Shown piece by piece: positions 7,905 through 17,073 of a stretch of DNA of 64,000 nucleotides. A program made the translations under genes and the position numbers. The notes beneath the pieces are model-generated. The model was not told where the DNA came from, made no database searches, and was given only the letters and a program-made list of their open reading frames with translations. Location of the stretch: positions 218,742 through 282,741 of the forward strand of contig NZ_WBMR01000001.1 of assembly GCF_008923365.1 (NCBI RefSeq). Direction: 5' to 3'. Source of the stretch: Actinomadura montaniterrae. GTDB lineage: Bacteria; Actinomycetota; Actinomycetes; Streptosporangiales; Streptosporangiaceae. Positions within the stretch are counted from its first letter, which is position 1; each line of letters begins with the position of its first letter.

Positions 7905-9356
7905 ATGGGCGGTGCACGCAAGGTGATCACGGGCGGGCATGTGATCACGATGGATCCGGTGCTCGGCGACCTGCCGGACGGTGCCGTCCTGGTCGAGGAC
8001 GACCGGATCGCGGCGGTCGCGCGCGACGCCCGGGAATTCGCGGGAGCCGACGCCGAGATCGTCGACGCGGCCGGCGGCATCGTCCTGCCGGGAATGATCG
8101 ACAGCCACCGGCACACGTGGATGGCGCTGATGCGCGGCGTCTCCGCGGACGAGTCCCTGCCGCAGTTCCTCGCCGGCACCTTCTACGGCACCGGGTCCTT
8201 CCTGGAGGCCGCAGACCTCGGCGCGGCGAGCACGGTCGGCGCGCTGGAGGCGCTGGACGCCGGCGTCACCACGATCATGGACTGCAACGACTGCGTGAAC
8301 ACGCCCGAGCACGCCGACGCGAACGTGGACGCGCTGCAGGCCGCCGGAATCCGCGCCGTCTACAACTACGGGATGCAGGCCTACGAGTTCCCGCGCGCGT
8401 TCGCCTCGCACGCCGACCGGCTGAAGGACGCGGCGCGGCTGCGCGCCGAGCGGCTGGCGTCCGACGACGCGCTCGTCACGATGGGGATGCTGTTCACCGA
8501 CTTCGGGATCCTGCCGTTCGGGGAGATCGCCGAGGAGATCCGGCTGGCCCGCGAGCTGGGCGTGCTGCGGGCCTCGCACACCGCGGCGGCCACCACGTCG
8601 ATCCTGCTCAAGGGGCTGCGCGAGCTCGCCGACCACGGCCTGCTGATCCCCGGGCACGTGCACATCCACTGCCCGGCGCTGAACGAGCAGGAATGGCGGC
8701 TGATGGCCGAGCACGACCAGCGGGTCACCATCGCGCCGGAGACCGAGATGCAGATGGGCATGGGCGTCCCGCCGTTCCGCGCGGCGATCGACCACGGCCT
8801 GCGGCCGGGCGTGTCGACCGACATCGTCTGCGTGGGGTCGGGCGACCTGTTCGCGCAGATGCGCCTAGGGCTTCAGACGCAGCGCATGCTGGACAACGCC
8901 AAGGTGCACGCGACCGGCACCATGCCCTGGACGATCGGCCTGACGACCCGCGACGCTCTGGAATGGGCGACGGTCAACGGCGCCCACACGCTCGGCCTCC
9001 AGGACCGGATCGGATCGCTGACCGCCGGCAAGAAGGCCGACGTGATCGTGGTCCGGCCGCGGATGGACCTGGTGCGCCCGAGCCACATGACGGGCGCGGT
9101 CGTGCTCCAGTCGTCGGCAGCGGACGTCGACACCGTGCTGGTGGACGGCGAGTTCCGCAAGAAGGACGGCCGGCTCGTCGGCCAGGACCTCGCGGCGGTG
9201 CGGGAGCGTGCGAACGCCGCGCTCGACCGGATCCGCGAGGGGCACGCGAAGCTGCCGAAGCGGGGCCCGGAGGAGATCGCCGGCTGGTTCGGTGCCGCCG
9301 AGCGGATGGCGAGCCGGAACTTCAGCGACGCCTACGCCGACGGCATCCCCGCCTGA
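7905..9356 (+). CDS. amidohydrolase family protein (metal-dependent, TrzA/AtzB/SsnA-like)
   Basis: The 483-residue protein has an N-terminal beta-sandwich lead (VITGGHVITMDP), then the metal-binding H-x-H (DSHRH, His68/His70) that opens the TIM barrel. Later candidate ligands are in GHVHIHCP and the Asp of STDIVCVGSGD. The C-terminal sandwich (GSLTAGKKADVIVVRP) closes the family fold. These enzymes remove amino or halogen groups from ring compounds such as purines, pyrimidines or triazines; the exact substrate is not evident. The ATG at 7905 has GGAGG 7 bases upstream. The gene stands alone, and about 740 bp without genes follow it. Confidence 0.88.
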   Translation: MGGARKVITGGHVITMDPVLGDLPDGAVLVEDDRIAAVARDAREFAGADAEIVDAAGGIVLPGMIDSHRHTWMALMRGVSADESLPQFLAGTFYGTGSFLEAADLGAASTVGALEALDAGVTTIMDCNDCVNTPEHADANVDALQAAGIRAVYNYGMQAYEFPRAFASHADRLKDAARLRAERLASDDALVTMGMLFTDFGILPFGEIAEEIRLARELGVLRASHTAAATTSILLKGLRELADHGLLIPGHVHIHCPALNEQEWRLMAEHDQRVTIAPETEMQMGMGVPPFRAAIDHGLRPGVSTDIVCVGSGDLFAQMRLGLQTQRMLDNAKVHATGTMPWTIGLTTRDALEWATVNGAHTLGLQDRIGSLTAGKKADVIVVRPRMDLVRPSHMTGAVVLQSSAADVDTVLVDGEFRKKDGRLVGQDLAAVRERANAALDRIREGHAKLPKRGPEEIAGWFGAAERMASRNFSDAYADGIPA

Positions 9357-10097
9357 TCGCCGCCTCGTTCGCCCAGCGGGCCCGGCACCGCGCCCCACGC
9401 CCGTCTGCTTCACGATTGCTTGCCCCGGTTTCGCGTCGTCGGTGCAACTGGCGCGGCGGGTGCAATGCGAACTTGGAGCCCAGGGCGGGTGGACCGGGCG
9501 GAGCCCGACCTCGGTCGACACCGTCTTGGACGGGGTGCCGTTGCGGTGGTTGCAGGTCGGAGCGGCGGGGCGGGCCGATCGTTCATGAGTGGCCATGTAC
9601 GGCCTGCTGGGCAGTGCGATGCGCATCGCCCTCGCTCTTCTCGTTCCCCGCGCCCGCCGCTCACGTCCTCGAGCTCTCCGACCAAGTCCGACGTGCATGC
9701 CGGTCGGCACCACAGCGGCGGCCTTGCGCCCGCCCTGGCCAGCGTGCCCGGTCTCCGGTACTTCGCTGCCCTCGAACGTGACGGTGCCCAGATCCTCAAC
9801 GCACGGAGAGCAAGGAACTCCGCGGCATCGTCATAGTGGCCCCCAAAGGCGGCGAATGGCATCGGAGACCAGCCCCACGATCGCTTGAGGGCCCCGTCGC
9901 GGTTCGTGAGTGCGCACCGGATTTGCCGGTCGCGCGGCTGGCCGACGGGGGTGCGACCAGGAAGCTATGCAGGACCGGGTATAGCGGCGACGAAAAGCGG
10001 CATTACCCCTTCCCCATACCGGTATCTCACGATCAGGGGCACCGCTCGCGGCCGCTACGAGGCCGGCCGCCGTGTTCCGAGAAGAAGAGGGATCCCC
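9357..10097. other. intergenic stretch of about 740 bp
   Basis: I find no gene here with family similarity or good codon bias. The only feature I note is the palindrome ATACCGGTAT at 10016-10025, about 70 bp before the monooxygenase start, which might be a regulator half-site pair. The stretch may be decayed coding DNA. Confidence 0.35.
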
Positions 10098-11261
10098 ATG
10101 AGCGATCAGGTCCTGGAAGCCGTACAGGCGCTTCTGCCGACGTTGCGGGAGCGCGCCCAACAGACCGAGGACGCCCGGCGAGTCCCGGACGACTCGATCC
10201 GGCTGCTGCGCGAGACGGGGTTCTTCAGACTGCTCCAGCCGAAGCGGTACGGGGGGTATGAGGCGGACCTGGTGCCCTTCTACACCGCCGTGAAGGCGAT
10301 CGCGAGCGTGTGCGGCTCCACCGGCTGGGTCGCCTCCGTCCTGGGCGCGCACGCTTGGCACCTCGCCACCTTCCCCGAGCGGGCGCAGGACGACGTATGG
10401 GGCGACGCGCCCGACACCCTGGTCTCCTCCGCCTACGCGCCGGTCGGACGGGCCGTCCGCGTGGACGGCGGCTACCGGCTGTCGGGGACGTGGAGCTTCT
10501 CGTCCGGGGTCGACCATGCGGGCGCGGCCATCGTCGGCGGGCTCGTCCTGGACGCCGGCGGCAAGCCGACCGACTGGGTCGCGTTCCTGGTCCCGGCTTC
10601 CGACTACCGCGTCGACGACGTGTGGCGCACCGTCGGGCTGCGCGGTACCGGCAGCAACGACATCGTGGTGGAGGACGTGTTCGTCCCGGCGCACCGGGTG
10701 CTGCCGTTCAGCGACTCGTTCGCCTGCACGTGCCCCGGCCAGGAGGTCAATACCGCGGCCCTGTACAAGGTGCCGCTGTACTCGCTGATGACGACCACCA
10801 TCACTACCCCGCTCGTGGGGATGGCCACCGGCGCGTACGCCGCGCACGTGGACCACCAGCGCGCGCGGGTGCGGGCTTTCGGCGGCGGCAAGGCGAAGGA
10901 CGACCCGTTCGCCAAGGTGCGGGTCGCCGAGGCCGGCAGCGAGATCGACGCCGCCTGGCTGCAGCTCACCCGCAACATCACCGAGGTGCTCGACACCGCC
11001 AAGGCGGGACGGCCGATCCCGATCTCGCTGCGGCTGCGGCTGCGCCGCGACCAGGTGCGCGCGGCCGAGCGCTCGATCGCCGCGGTGGACCGGCTGTTCG
11101 AGAGCTCGGGTGCGTCCGCGCTCGCCGAAGGCACCCCGATTCAGCGGTTCTGGCGGGACGCCCACGCCGCCCGCGTGCACGTGGCCAACGACCCCGAGGC
11201 GGCGCTGAAGCTGTTCGGCGACGGCGAGTTCGGCGAGCAGGTCACCGCCGGCATGTTGTGA
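10098..11261 (+). CDS. flavin-dependent monooxygenase, oxygenase component (HsaA-like, acyl-CoA dehydrogenase fold)
   Basis: The 387-residue protein belongs to the acyl-CoA dehydrogenase-like group D monooxygenases. It has an N-terminal helical domain (RRVPDDSIRLLRETGFFRLL, QPKRYGGYEAD), the central beta domain (YRLSGTWSFSSGVDHA, VGLRGTGSNDIVVEDVFVP) and a C-terminal helical bundle. HsaA and relatives hydroxylate phenols with reduced flavin supplied by a small reductase. The next gene, 29 bp downstream, is such a reductase, so the pair should form a two-component enzyme. The start is the ATG at 10098 after GAAGAAGAGG. The aromatic substrate is not known; no ring-cleavage genes are nearby. Confidence 0.88.
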   Translation: MSDQVLEAVQALLPTLRERAQQTEDARRVPDDSIRLLRETGFFRLLQPKRYGGYEADLVPFYTAVKAIASVCGSTGWVASVLGAHAWHLATFPERAQDDVWGDAPDTLVSSAYAPVGRAVRVDGGYRLSGTWSFSSGVDHAGAAIVGGLVLDAGGKPTDWVAFLVPASDYRVDDVWRTVGLRGTGSNDIVVEDVFVPAHRVLPFSDSFACTCPGQEVNTAALYKVPLYSLMTTTITTPLVGMATGAYAAHVDHQRARVRAFGGGKAKDDPFAKVRVAEAGSEIDAAWLQLTRNITEVLDTAKAGRPIPISLRLRLRRDQVRAAERSIAAVDRLFESSGASALAEGTPIQRFWRDAHAARVHVANDPEAALKLFGDGEFGEQVTAGML

Positions 11262-11290
11262 CCGGCACCGCCCACGCACAGGAGGCAGCC

Positions 11291-11857
11291 ATGAGCCACC
11301 CGACCGAACTCGCCCTCGACCCGACCGACACCGCCACGTTCCGCCACGTCCTCGGACATTTCTGCACTGGAGTCGTCATCGTCACGGCGATGGACGGCGA
11401 CAGCCCCGCCGGGTTCGCCTGCCAGTCGTTCTCAGCGCTGTCCCTGGACCCGCCACTGGTGCTCTTCTGCCCCGCCCGCACCTCCCGGACCTGGCCCGTG
11501 ATCGAGCGGGCCGGGCGCTTCGCGGTCAACGTCCTCGCCCATTCCCAGCGCGAGGTGAGCGCGGTGTTCGGCCGCAGCCGGCCGGACAAGTTCACCGCGA
11601 CCGGCTGGCGGCCCTCGCCCGGCGGCGCACCGGTGCTCGACTCCGTGCCGGCATGGCTGGACTGCACTCTGGAAGCCGTGCACGACGGCGGCGACCACGT
11701 CATCGCCGTCGGCCGAGTGACCGCTCTGGGCACCGGCCCATCCGATCGGCCGCTGCTGTTCTACCGGGGCGGCTACACGGTGACCGAGAGCGCGCCGGTC
11801 CCCACCGTCTCGCAGGAGGAGTTCATCACCTGGGTCCGCCCCGGCGACTGGCTCTGA
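11291..11857 (+). CDS. flavin reductase, partner of the monooxygenase (HsaB-like)
   Basis: This 188-residue protein has the split-barrel flavin reductase fold: VLGHFCTGVVIVTAMDGD, GFACQSFSALSLDPPLVLFC, FAVNVLAHSQREVS, and HVIAVGRVTALG. It would use NAD(P)H to reduce FMN or FAD for the oxygenase encoded just upstream. AGGAGG precedes the ATG at 11291. A strong hairpin follows the stop, closing a two-gene operon. Confidence 0.9.
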   Translation: MSHPTELALDPTDTATFRHVLGHFCTGVVIVTAMDGDSPAGFACQSFSALSLDPPLVLFCPARTSRTWPVIERAGRFAVNVLAHSQREVSAVFGRSRPDKFTATGWRPSPGGAPVLDSVPAWLDCTLEAVHDGGDHVIAVGRVTALGTGPSDRPLLFYRGGYTVTESAPVPTVSQEEFITWVRPGDWL

Positions 11858-11869
11858 CCTCCAAAAACG

Positions 11870-11904
11870 CCGGCTCGGCTCCCGATCCCCGAGAGCCGAG
11901 CCGG
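11870..11904 (+). terminator. strong hairpin terminator of the monooxygenase operon
   Basis: CCGGCTCGGCTC and GAGCCGAGCCGG form a perfect 12-bp stem around an 11-base loop, 12 bp after the flavin reductase stop. There is no long T-run, as is common in high-GC genomes. Confidence 0.7.
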
Positions 11905-11914
11905 AAACCCGGCG

Positions 11915-12230
11915 CAACCAGATGGCCGTGGTGTTCGTAGCGGATGGTCAGGCGCCGATAGCCCAGCAGCCGGGCGAGCGTGCGTTCGATCTTCCACCGA
12001 CACCGGCTGAGCCGCTCGGAGGAGTCGATGCCCGGCGTGCGATGCGCGGGATGACACCCCGTCGGCGGAGCCAGTGCCGTGGTCGGCGGAGTCGTAGGCC
12101 TTATCGGCCCGGGCCTTGGCCGGGCGTGAGCCGGGGAAGAAGATGTCGGTGCCGTGGAAGCTGTGGCGTGCTCGGCCTTGCCCGCGTGCGCGGGCGGCGA
12201 TGGCGTCCAGCGACGGGGGGAGAACAGTTC
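11915..12230 (-). mobile_element. IS5-family transposase remnant
   Basis: On the minus strand, frames contain IS5-type transposase pieces. They are KARADKAYDS (the DKAYDS Asp region) near 12110, GVIPRIARR near 12050, and, after a lost base, GIDSSERLSRCRWKIERTL and ARLLGYRRLTIRYEHHGHL to about 11920. The C-terminal block RWxIERT...LxGYRRLxxRYE is characteristic. The N-terminal half is missing and the reading frame is broken at least once. The remnant abuts the truncated integrase on its right, so insertion of this IS, followed by decay, may have removed the integrase N-terminus. Confidence 0.75.
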
Positions 12231-13045
12231 GACGACATCACCACGCCCTACCAGACGCGGGCTCCAAGCTCCTGGTCGAAACCGCCATCGAGACCGGCCT
12301 GCGCTGGGGCGAACTCACCGAACTCCGCGGCCGCGACCTCAAAACCCGCTCCCGCCTCCTGACGGTCAGCCGCGTCGTCGTGGAACTCAACCCGAAATTC
12401 CACCCCGAGGGCAAACGCTTCCTCGTCAAGGACTACCCCAAAGACAAGGAGTGGCGCCGTTTCAAGCTCAGCGACCAGATCGTCGCCAAACTCGAAGACC
12501 ACATCATCGAAGAGGAGCTCGGCACCGACGGGCTCCTGTTCGTCTACCAGCCGGAAACCGCGAACGAGGAGCGGCCCACCCCGCTCGACCCCGAGGCACT
12601 CGGCTGGACCGAAGAGAACGCCAAGGGACGCCGAAACCGCCACGGCACGCTGAGCGCCTACAACGCCGCCAAGTGCCGCTGCGAGCACTGCAGGCGAGCA
12701 TTCGCCGAATACCGCGCCCGCCGCCGAGCCGACGGCAAGGACAACCCCCGCCAACCCCGCCGCCGCGAAACCGACGGCCACGTCCCCGCCAACTGGTTCC
12801 GCAACAAGATCTGGAAGCCCGCCCTCAAGAAGGCCGACCTGGACCCCAAGGTCCGCATCCACGACCTCCGCCACGCCCACGCATCCTGGCTACTGGCCGG
12901 CGGCGCCGACCTCCAAGTCGTCAAAGAACGCCTCGGCCACGGATCCATCTCCACCACCGAGCGCTACCTCCACACCCTCGACGACGCCGACGACACCGCC
13001 CTCGCCGCCTTCGATAAAATCCGCAGCCGCCGCCGCACCGACTAA
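12215..13045 (+). pseudogene. tyrosine recombinase (integrase), N-terminus lost
   Basis: The catalytic domain is nearly complete. The first Arg is in ETGLRWGELTELRGRDL, the H-x-x-R is in RIHDLRHAHASWLL, and the final His...Tyr are in RLGHGSISTTERYLHTL, ending at 13045. Between them sits a Cys-rich insertion (HGTLSAYNAAKCRCEHC near 12640-12690) of the kind seen in actinomycete element integrases. The SAM-like core-binding domain is absent. A frame change near 12245 separates EQFDDITTPY from ALPDAGSKLLVETAIE. With its 5' part replaced by IS remnant, it is unlikely to be active. It lies 5 kb from the att-like repeat at 7441. Confidence 0.8.
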
Positions 13046-13329
13046 TGCACTAAGCGTTCTGCTCGAAGTGGGACGACCAAGGAGACGTCAGACGGAAGTG
13101 AGCGCCCGCTATGTCTGTCTCATCCTGCGGCGATGCTGGGTTGCGCAACCTCCGGATTAAAGTCCGAAACTGTCGTATCGGAGCGGCCTCTTCGGTGTCG
13201 GCTGGTGTCGATCCGTCCGCATCGAGCCCGATTCGCGTGCCGCGCGGTGCCGCCGCGTGCTGGTACGGTTCGGAACCGCCGAGCCGACAACGAGCCGACG
13301 TGGACCGTTGGCGGTCTCGTGGCTTGCTC

Positions 13330-13475
13330 ATCGACGGCCCTGTCTGACCAGCATGGATGGAGTTTTCGGCAAGCGCACCGTACTCCAGTTGCATGAAATG
13401 CCGGAACTCCTCGGTTGACACCTCGGGCCGCTTGCGGATCACCGTCAGCATCGTGAACAACTCGCACTTCCTCAA
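13330..13475 (-). pseudogene. EthD-family fragment
   Basis: The minus-strand frame carries LFTMLTVIRKRPEVSTEEF followed by RHFMQLEYG, the usual start of an EthD/ferredoxin-like small protein. Family similarity then stops, and the frame runs on to 13050 with no recognisable content. It is probably the 5' remnant of a gene whose 3' part was lost beside the integrase. EthD-like proteins often lie near SnoaL, SDR and oxidoreductase genes like those that follow. Confidence 0.5.
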
Positions 13476-13512
13476 ACGTTTGGGTGGGCCTGGTCAGCCG
13501 GGCGGGGCTTGG

Positions 13513-14040
13513 TCAGCCGGGATCGGTCGTGTGGTCGATGGTGGGGAAGGTGTCCATCCACAGGATTTCGAGTCGGCGGTGGACGATGAGCCAGCCTTCG
13601 GGGCGGCGTTCGAGCCGGTCGACGAAGAAGCCGGTCTGGATGAGGTTCCAGCCCGCCTGGCCGCTGTGGCCTTGGTGGGTGTGGATGTGCGGGGTGCGGG
13701 CTGTTGCGGTGTCGCCGTCGATGTGGACGGTGGGCACGCCCTCGAAGTGCTGCCAGTGCTCGATGCCGCTCATCGAGCCGCCCGGTCCGCGCATGGCGTG
13801 GGCGAGGTCTTTGTAGGTCACGCCGTCCAGAGGGGCGCCGGTGACCGAGTAGTCCACGGTGGCGCCGGGTGCGAACACCTGGTCCCATTCGGCCAGCACG
13901 TCGTTGTCGCCGTCCTGATGCAGATCCTGGCCGAGCCCGTAGCGGGTCACCAGGTCCTGGATCTCGATCCGGTCGGTGAGGTAGCGCAGCCGCTCCTCGA
14001 CGGAACGGTCGTCTCCGGTGGGTGTCGTCGGTGTGCTCAT
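13513..14040 (-). CDS. SnoaL-like (NTF2-fold) protein
   Basis: The 175-residue protein has the NTF2/SnoaL_4 pattern. It starts with the helical RLRYLTDRIEIQDLVTRYG, then a conserved Asp region (WDQVFAPGATVDYSVTG). The beta-sheet with IHTHQGHSGQAGWNLIQTGFFVDRLERRPEGW closes the cone. Such proteins are small-molecule isomerases, cyclases or dehydratases. AAGAG precedes the ATG at 14040. It is the last gene of the minus-strand operon with a quinone oxidoreductase and two SDRs, 106 bp after the first of these. Confidence 0.8.
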   Translation of the reverse strand: MSTPTTPTGDDRSVEERLRYLTDRIEIQDLVTRYGLGQDLHQDGDNDVLAEWDQVFAPGATVDYSVTGAPLDGVTYKDLAHAMRGPGGSMSGIEHWQHFEGVPTVHIDGDTATARTPHIHTHQGHSGQAGWNLIQTGFFVDRLERRPEGWLIVHRRLEILWMDTFPTIDHTTDPG

Positions 14041-14146
14041 GACTTCGGCTCTTTTCAACACTCGATATGGGTGGTCGCCGCGTATGGGTGGGTGGCACGC
14101 GCAGGCTCGTGTGACGCTCCGGCCGGCGGGCCGCCAGGGCGGTGGT

Positions 14147-15112
14147 TCAGGGCAGGAGCAGGAGTTTGCCGGTGGTCGCGCGTGATTCGATGTCGCGGTG
14201 GGCTTGGGCGGCGTCCTTGAGCGGGTAGCGCCTGCCGATCTCGACGCGGAGCCGGCCCTGGCGGACGAGCTGGAACAGCTCGGCGGTGTGGGCCAGGAGC
14301 GTGTCACGGGTGGGGATGTGGTCGCGGAACACCGGGTAGCAGATCTTGATGCTGTTGGGCAGTTCGCGCATGTTCACCACGGGCGGGTCGCCGATGACGG
14401 CGCCGTAGTAGAGCAGGGTGCCGTGCCTGCGCAGGACCTGCATCGATGCCCGGAAGGTCGTCTCTCCGGCGCCGTCGAACACGGTGTGCACGCCCTGGCC
14501 GCCGGTGAGGTCCAGGACAGGATCGACGAAGGCGGCGCCGGTGCAGACCAGCACGTGGTCGGCTCCGGCCTGCCGGGCGACCTCGGCTTTGGTCTCGCTG
14601 GAGGTCAGGCCGATGACGGTGCCGCCGCGGGCTTTGATGAGCTGGGTGAGTTTTTGCCCGAGTCCGCCGGCCGCCGCGTGGACCAGGGTGGTGTGGCCCG
14701 GTTCCACGGGTGCGGCCTCGGTGGTGAAGTGGTGGGCGGTGATGCCCTGCATCATGATGCTCGCCGCGACCTCTTCGGTCACGTCGTCGGGGACGGGCAC
14801 GGCGCTGGCGGCGGGCATCACCACCTGCTCGGCGTAGGAGCCGTAGGCGTACACCCAAGCGACCCGGTCGCCGACGGCGAACTCGGTCACGCCCTCGCCG
14901 AGCGCGCTGACCCGCCCCGCACCTTCCACACCGGGGACGAACGGCACCTGGCCCACAGCGGGGCCGAGCCGGCGCGCCCCGGTGTCCATGAAGTTCACGC
15001 CGGCCGCGCTGACCCGGACGCTGATCTCGCCTGGGCCGGGACGCGGGTCCGGTCGTTCGGCGATCCGTAGTTCCTCCGGCCCGCCCAGCTGCTCCACCAC
15101 AATCGCCTGCAT
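14147..15112 (-). CDS. NADPH:quinone oxidoreductase-like (MDR superfamily)
   Basis: This 321-residue medium-chain dehydrogenase/reductase has no structural or catalytic zinc ligands. It shows VSAAGVNFMDTGARR, VPGVEGAGRVSALGEGV, the Rossmann motif HAAAGGLGQ and a typical C-terminus (YPLKDAAQAHRDIESRATTGKLLL). It should reduce quinones or enones with NADPH. The start choice is set by the ribosome site: AGGAAGG ends one base before an ATG at 15118 but 7 bases before the ATG at 15112, so 15112 is preferred. It lies in a minus-strand operon with two SDR genes upstream. Confidence 0.88.
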   Translation of the reverse strand: MQAIVVEQLGGPEELRIAERPDPRPGPGEISVRVSAAGVNFMDTGARRLGPAVGQVPFVPGVEGAGRVSALGEGVTEFAVGDRVAWVYAYGSYAEQVVMPAASAVPVPDDVTEEVAASIMMQGITAHHFTTEAAPVEPGHTTLVHAAAGGLGQKLTQLIKARGGTVIGLTSSETKAEVARQAGADHVLVCTGAAFVDPVLDLTGGQGVHTVFDGAGETTFRASMQVLRRHGTLLYYGAVIGDPPVVNMRELPNSIKICYPVFRDHIPTRDTLLAHTAELFQLVRQGRLRVEIGRRYPLKDAAQAHRDIESRATTGKLLLLP

Positions 15113-15189
15113 CGTCATACCTTCCTGATCGCTAGTCGCCTCACGAAATGGACCGGCAAGTCCCACCGCGCTGGTCCGCGCACGGACGA

Positions 15190-16047
15190 TCACTCGCCGG
15201 GCTTCCAGGGCAGGACGTCGCCGTTGCGGACGAGCTGCCCGTAGTGGCCGGGGTCGACGGGACCCAGGGCCAGATCGAGCAGGGGGACGGCGGCGTCGGC
15301 GGGGCTGGGCGCGCCGCTGACGTCCCACCACATGCCGGAGGTCGGGGTGTTCATCATGCCGGGGCATACCGCGGCCAGCAGGACGCCCCGCGCGGCGTCG
15401 CGCTCGCGGCGCTGGTGGGCGAGGGCGCGGACGGCGGCGACCTGCCCGATCTTGGAGGGGATGTTGACGAAACCCGGCCAGGCGCCGCCGCGGGCGGACC
15501 CGTCGGCGACGGCGTCCCGCCACGCCGCGACCTGCTCGTCGACCTCGTCCAGCGAGGTCAAGCCGTCGAAACGGTCGTGCAGCACCGGCGCCAGGTAATG
15601 CAGCGTGCCCAGCGAGCTCGCCACGACGATCAGGCGCCCGCCCTCGCGCAGCAGCGGCGCGAACGCCCGCAGCACGCGGGTGGTGCCGAAGTTGTTGACC
15701 TCGGCGTACTCGGTGACGATCTTGCGCGGGTCGTCGTCGGGCCCGACCCGCATGACGGCGTTGCCGAACACGACGTCCACGCCGCCGTGCCGCTCTCGCA
15801 GCCGTCCGGCGAGCCGGTCGGCGGCGTGCGGGTCGGCCACGTCCAGCAGCTCGCCGCGGACCTGGGCGCCGCCGCCCGGCACCGCGTCCACGGCGCAGTT
15901 GACCCGGTCCAGGTCGCGTCCGGTCAGGTAGACGGTGTCGCGCGGCGACAGGCGTTGCGCGAGCCCCTCGGCCAGAGCCAGGCCCAGGCCCTGGGTGGCG
16001 CCGGTGATCAGGGCGACTCTCGGTGCGGTCTCCGGGGCGATGGTCAT
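15190..16047 (-). CDS. short-chain dehydrogenase/reductase, atypical active site
   Basis: This 285-residue SDR has a clear cofactor motif (ALITGATQGLGLALAEGLA) and the conserved Asp before the adenine site (LLDVADP). The usual Y-x-x-x-K is not seen. At the expected place the sequence reads FVNIPSKIGQ, so Lys is kept but the Tyr position is Asn. The protein may be inactive as a reductase or use another residue. Its ATG overlaps the stop of the next SDR (ATGA), which couples the two, and GGAGG lies upstream. Confidence 0.8.
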   Translation of the reverse strand: MTIAPETAPRVALITGATQGLGLALAEGLAQRLSPRDTVYLTGRDLDRVNCAVDAVPGGGAQVRGELLDVADPHAADRLAGRLRERHGGVDVVFGNAVMRVGPDDDPRKIVTEYAEVNNFGTTRVLRAFAPLLREGGRLIVVASSLGTLHYLAPVLHDRFDGLTSLDEVDEQVAAWRDAVADGSARGGAWPGFVNIPSKIGQVAAVRALAHQRRERDAARGVLLAAVCPGMMNTPTSGMWWDVSGAPSPADAAVPLLDLALGPVDPGHYGQLVRNGDVLPWKPGE

Positions 16048-17003
16048 GATGCCTCCACAGCTTGAGCGAGCGGGGTGCGGGCGAGCAGGGTCTGTGACAG
16101 CGTCCACAGGCGCTGGGCCCCGTCGGGGTCCAGGGCGTAGCGGGCCACTCCGTGCAGCGGCGGCGTGTCGCCGCGGCGGTCGATGGTCTCGGTCTCGTTG
16201 CAGTCGACGAAGTACCGGCCGCCGACGCCGTCCAGCAGCGGCGAGGTCGCCAGCAGCACGGAGGTGGCCGCGCCCTGCTCCACGGTCTTGATCAGCTCCG
16301 GCGGGACGCGGCCGCTGCCGCGGCCGCCGGTGTGGCGCTGCAGGCCCGTGTAGATCGCGCCGGGCATCAGCGCGTTGGCGGTGATGCCGTCGCGGGCCCA
16401 GCGGCGGGTCGCCTCGACCGCGAACAGCACGTTCGCGGTCTTGGACTGCCCGTAGGCCAGCCACGGGTCATAGGGGCGGAAGGCGAAGTTCACATCGTCG
16501 AACACCACCGGGGACATCTGGTGGCCGGTGGAGCTGACCACCACGATGCGCGCCGCGCCGTCGGCCGCCAACGCCGCGTGCAGCCCGGTCGCCAGCGCGA
16601 AGTGCCCCAGATGGTTGGTGGCGAACTGCAGCTCCCACCCCTGCGGGGTGTACTGCTCGGGGCAGGCCATCACGCCGGCGTTGTTGACCAGGATGTGCAG
16701 CGGCCCGTCCCAGGACGCGGTGAACGCCGCCACCGACGCCGGGTCGGCCAGATCCAGCGCCGCGACCCGCACCGCCGCGTTCCCGGTGGTTGAGGTGATG
16801 CCGGCGGCGACGCGCCGCCCCGCGCCGGTGTCGCGCACGGCCAGGGTGACCTCGGCGCCGGCCGCGGCCAGCGCCCGCGCCGTCTCCACGCCGATGCCCG
16901 AGGACGCCCCCGTGACCACGGCGCGACGCCCCGCCAGATCGATGCCCGCGGCGACCTCGGCCGCCGAACTGGCGAATCCGAAAGGAGTTCGTATCAAGCT
17001 CAT
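16044..17003 (-). CDS. short-chain dehydrogenase/reductase (retinol dehydrogenase/WW-oxidoreductase-like)
   Basis: The protein has 319 residues. It has TGASSGIG near residue 32, NNAGVM, the catalytic Ser in VVVSSTGHQMSP, and an intact active site Y-G-Q-S-K. The C-terminal extension fits the long SDR group that includes plant POR-like and retinol dehydrogenase-like enzymes. It is the first gene of the minus-strand operon and is divergent from the LysR regulator at 17074, with 70 bp between the starts. It is therefore the likely target of that regulator. Confidence 0.88.
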   Translation of the reverse strand: MSLIRTPFGFASSAAEVAAGIDLAGRRAVVTGASSGIGVETARALAAAGAEVTLAVRDTGAGRRVAAGITSTTGNAAVRVAALDLADPASVAAFTASWDGPLHILVNNAGVMACPEQYTPQGWELQFATNHLGHFALATGLHAALAADGAARIVVVSSTGHQMSPVVFDDVNFAFRPYDPWLAYGQSKTANVLFAVEATRRWARDGITANALMPGAIYTGLQRHTGGRGSGRVPPELIKTVEQGAATSVLLATSPLLDGVGGRYFVDCNETETIDRRGDTPPLHGVARYALDPDGAQRLWTLSQTLLARTPLAQAVEAS

Positions 17004-17073
17004 ACGCCCAGGCTAGGAAGCCGCAAGGCATTCCACCAGCGAGAATGTCTCAGCCCTGGTATGTGTAAATGTC

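Noticed and set aside
7865..9781. 638-residue Arg/Pro-rich open frame overlapping the amidohydrolase
   Set aside because: A shadow frame: GC-rich composition without family similarity, while the overlapping frame is a full amidohydrolase.
12215..13045. Integrase of the AICE starting at 47 kb
   Set aside because: It lies 34 kb outside that element, lacks its N-terminus and is fused to IS remnant; the AICE integrase is expected beyond the right edge.
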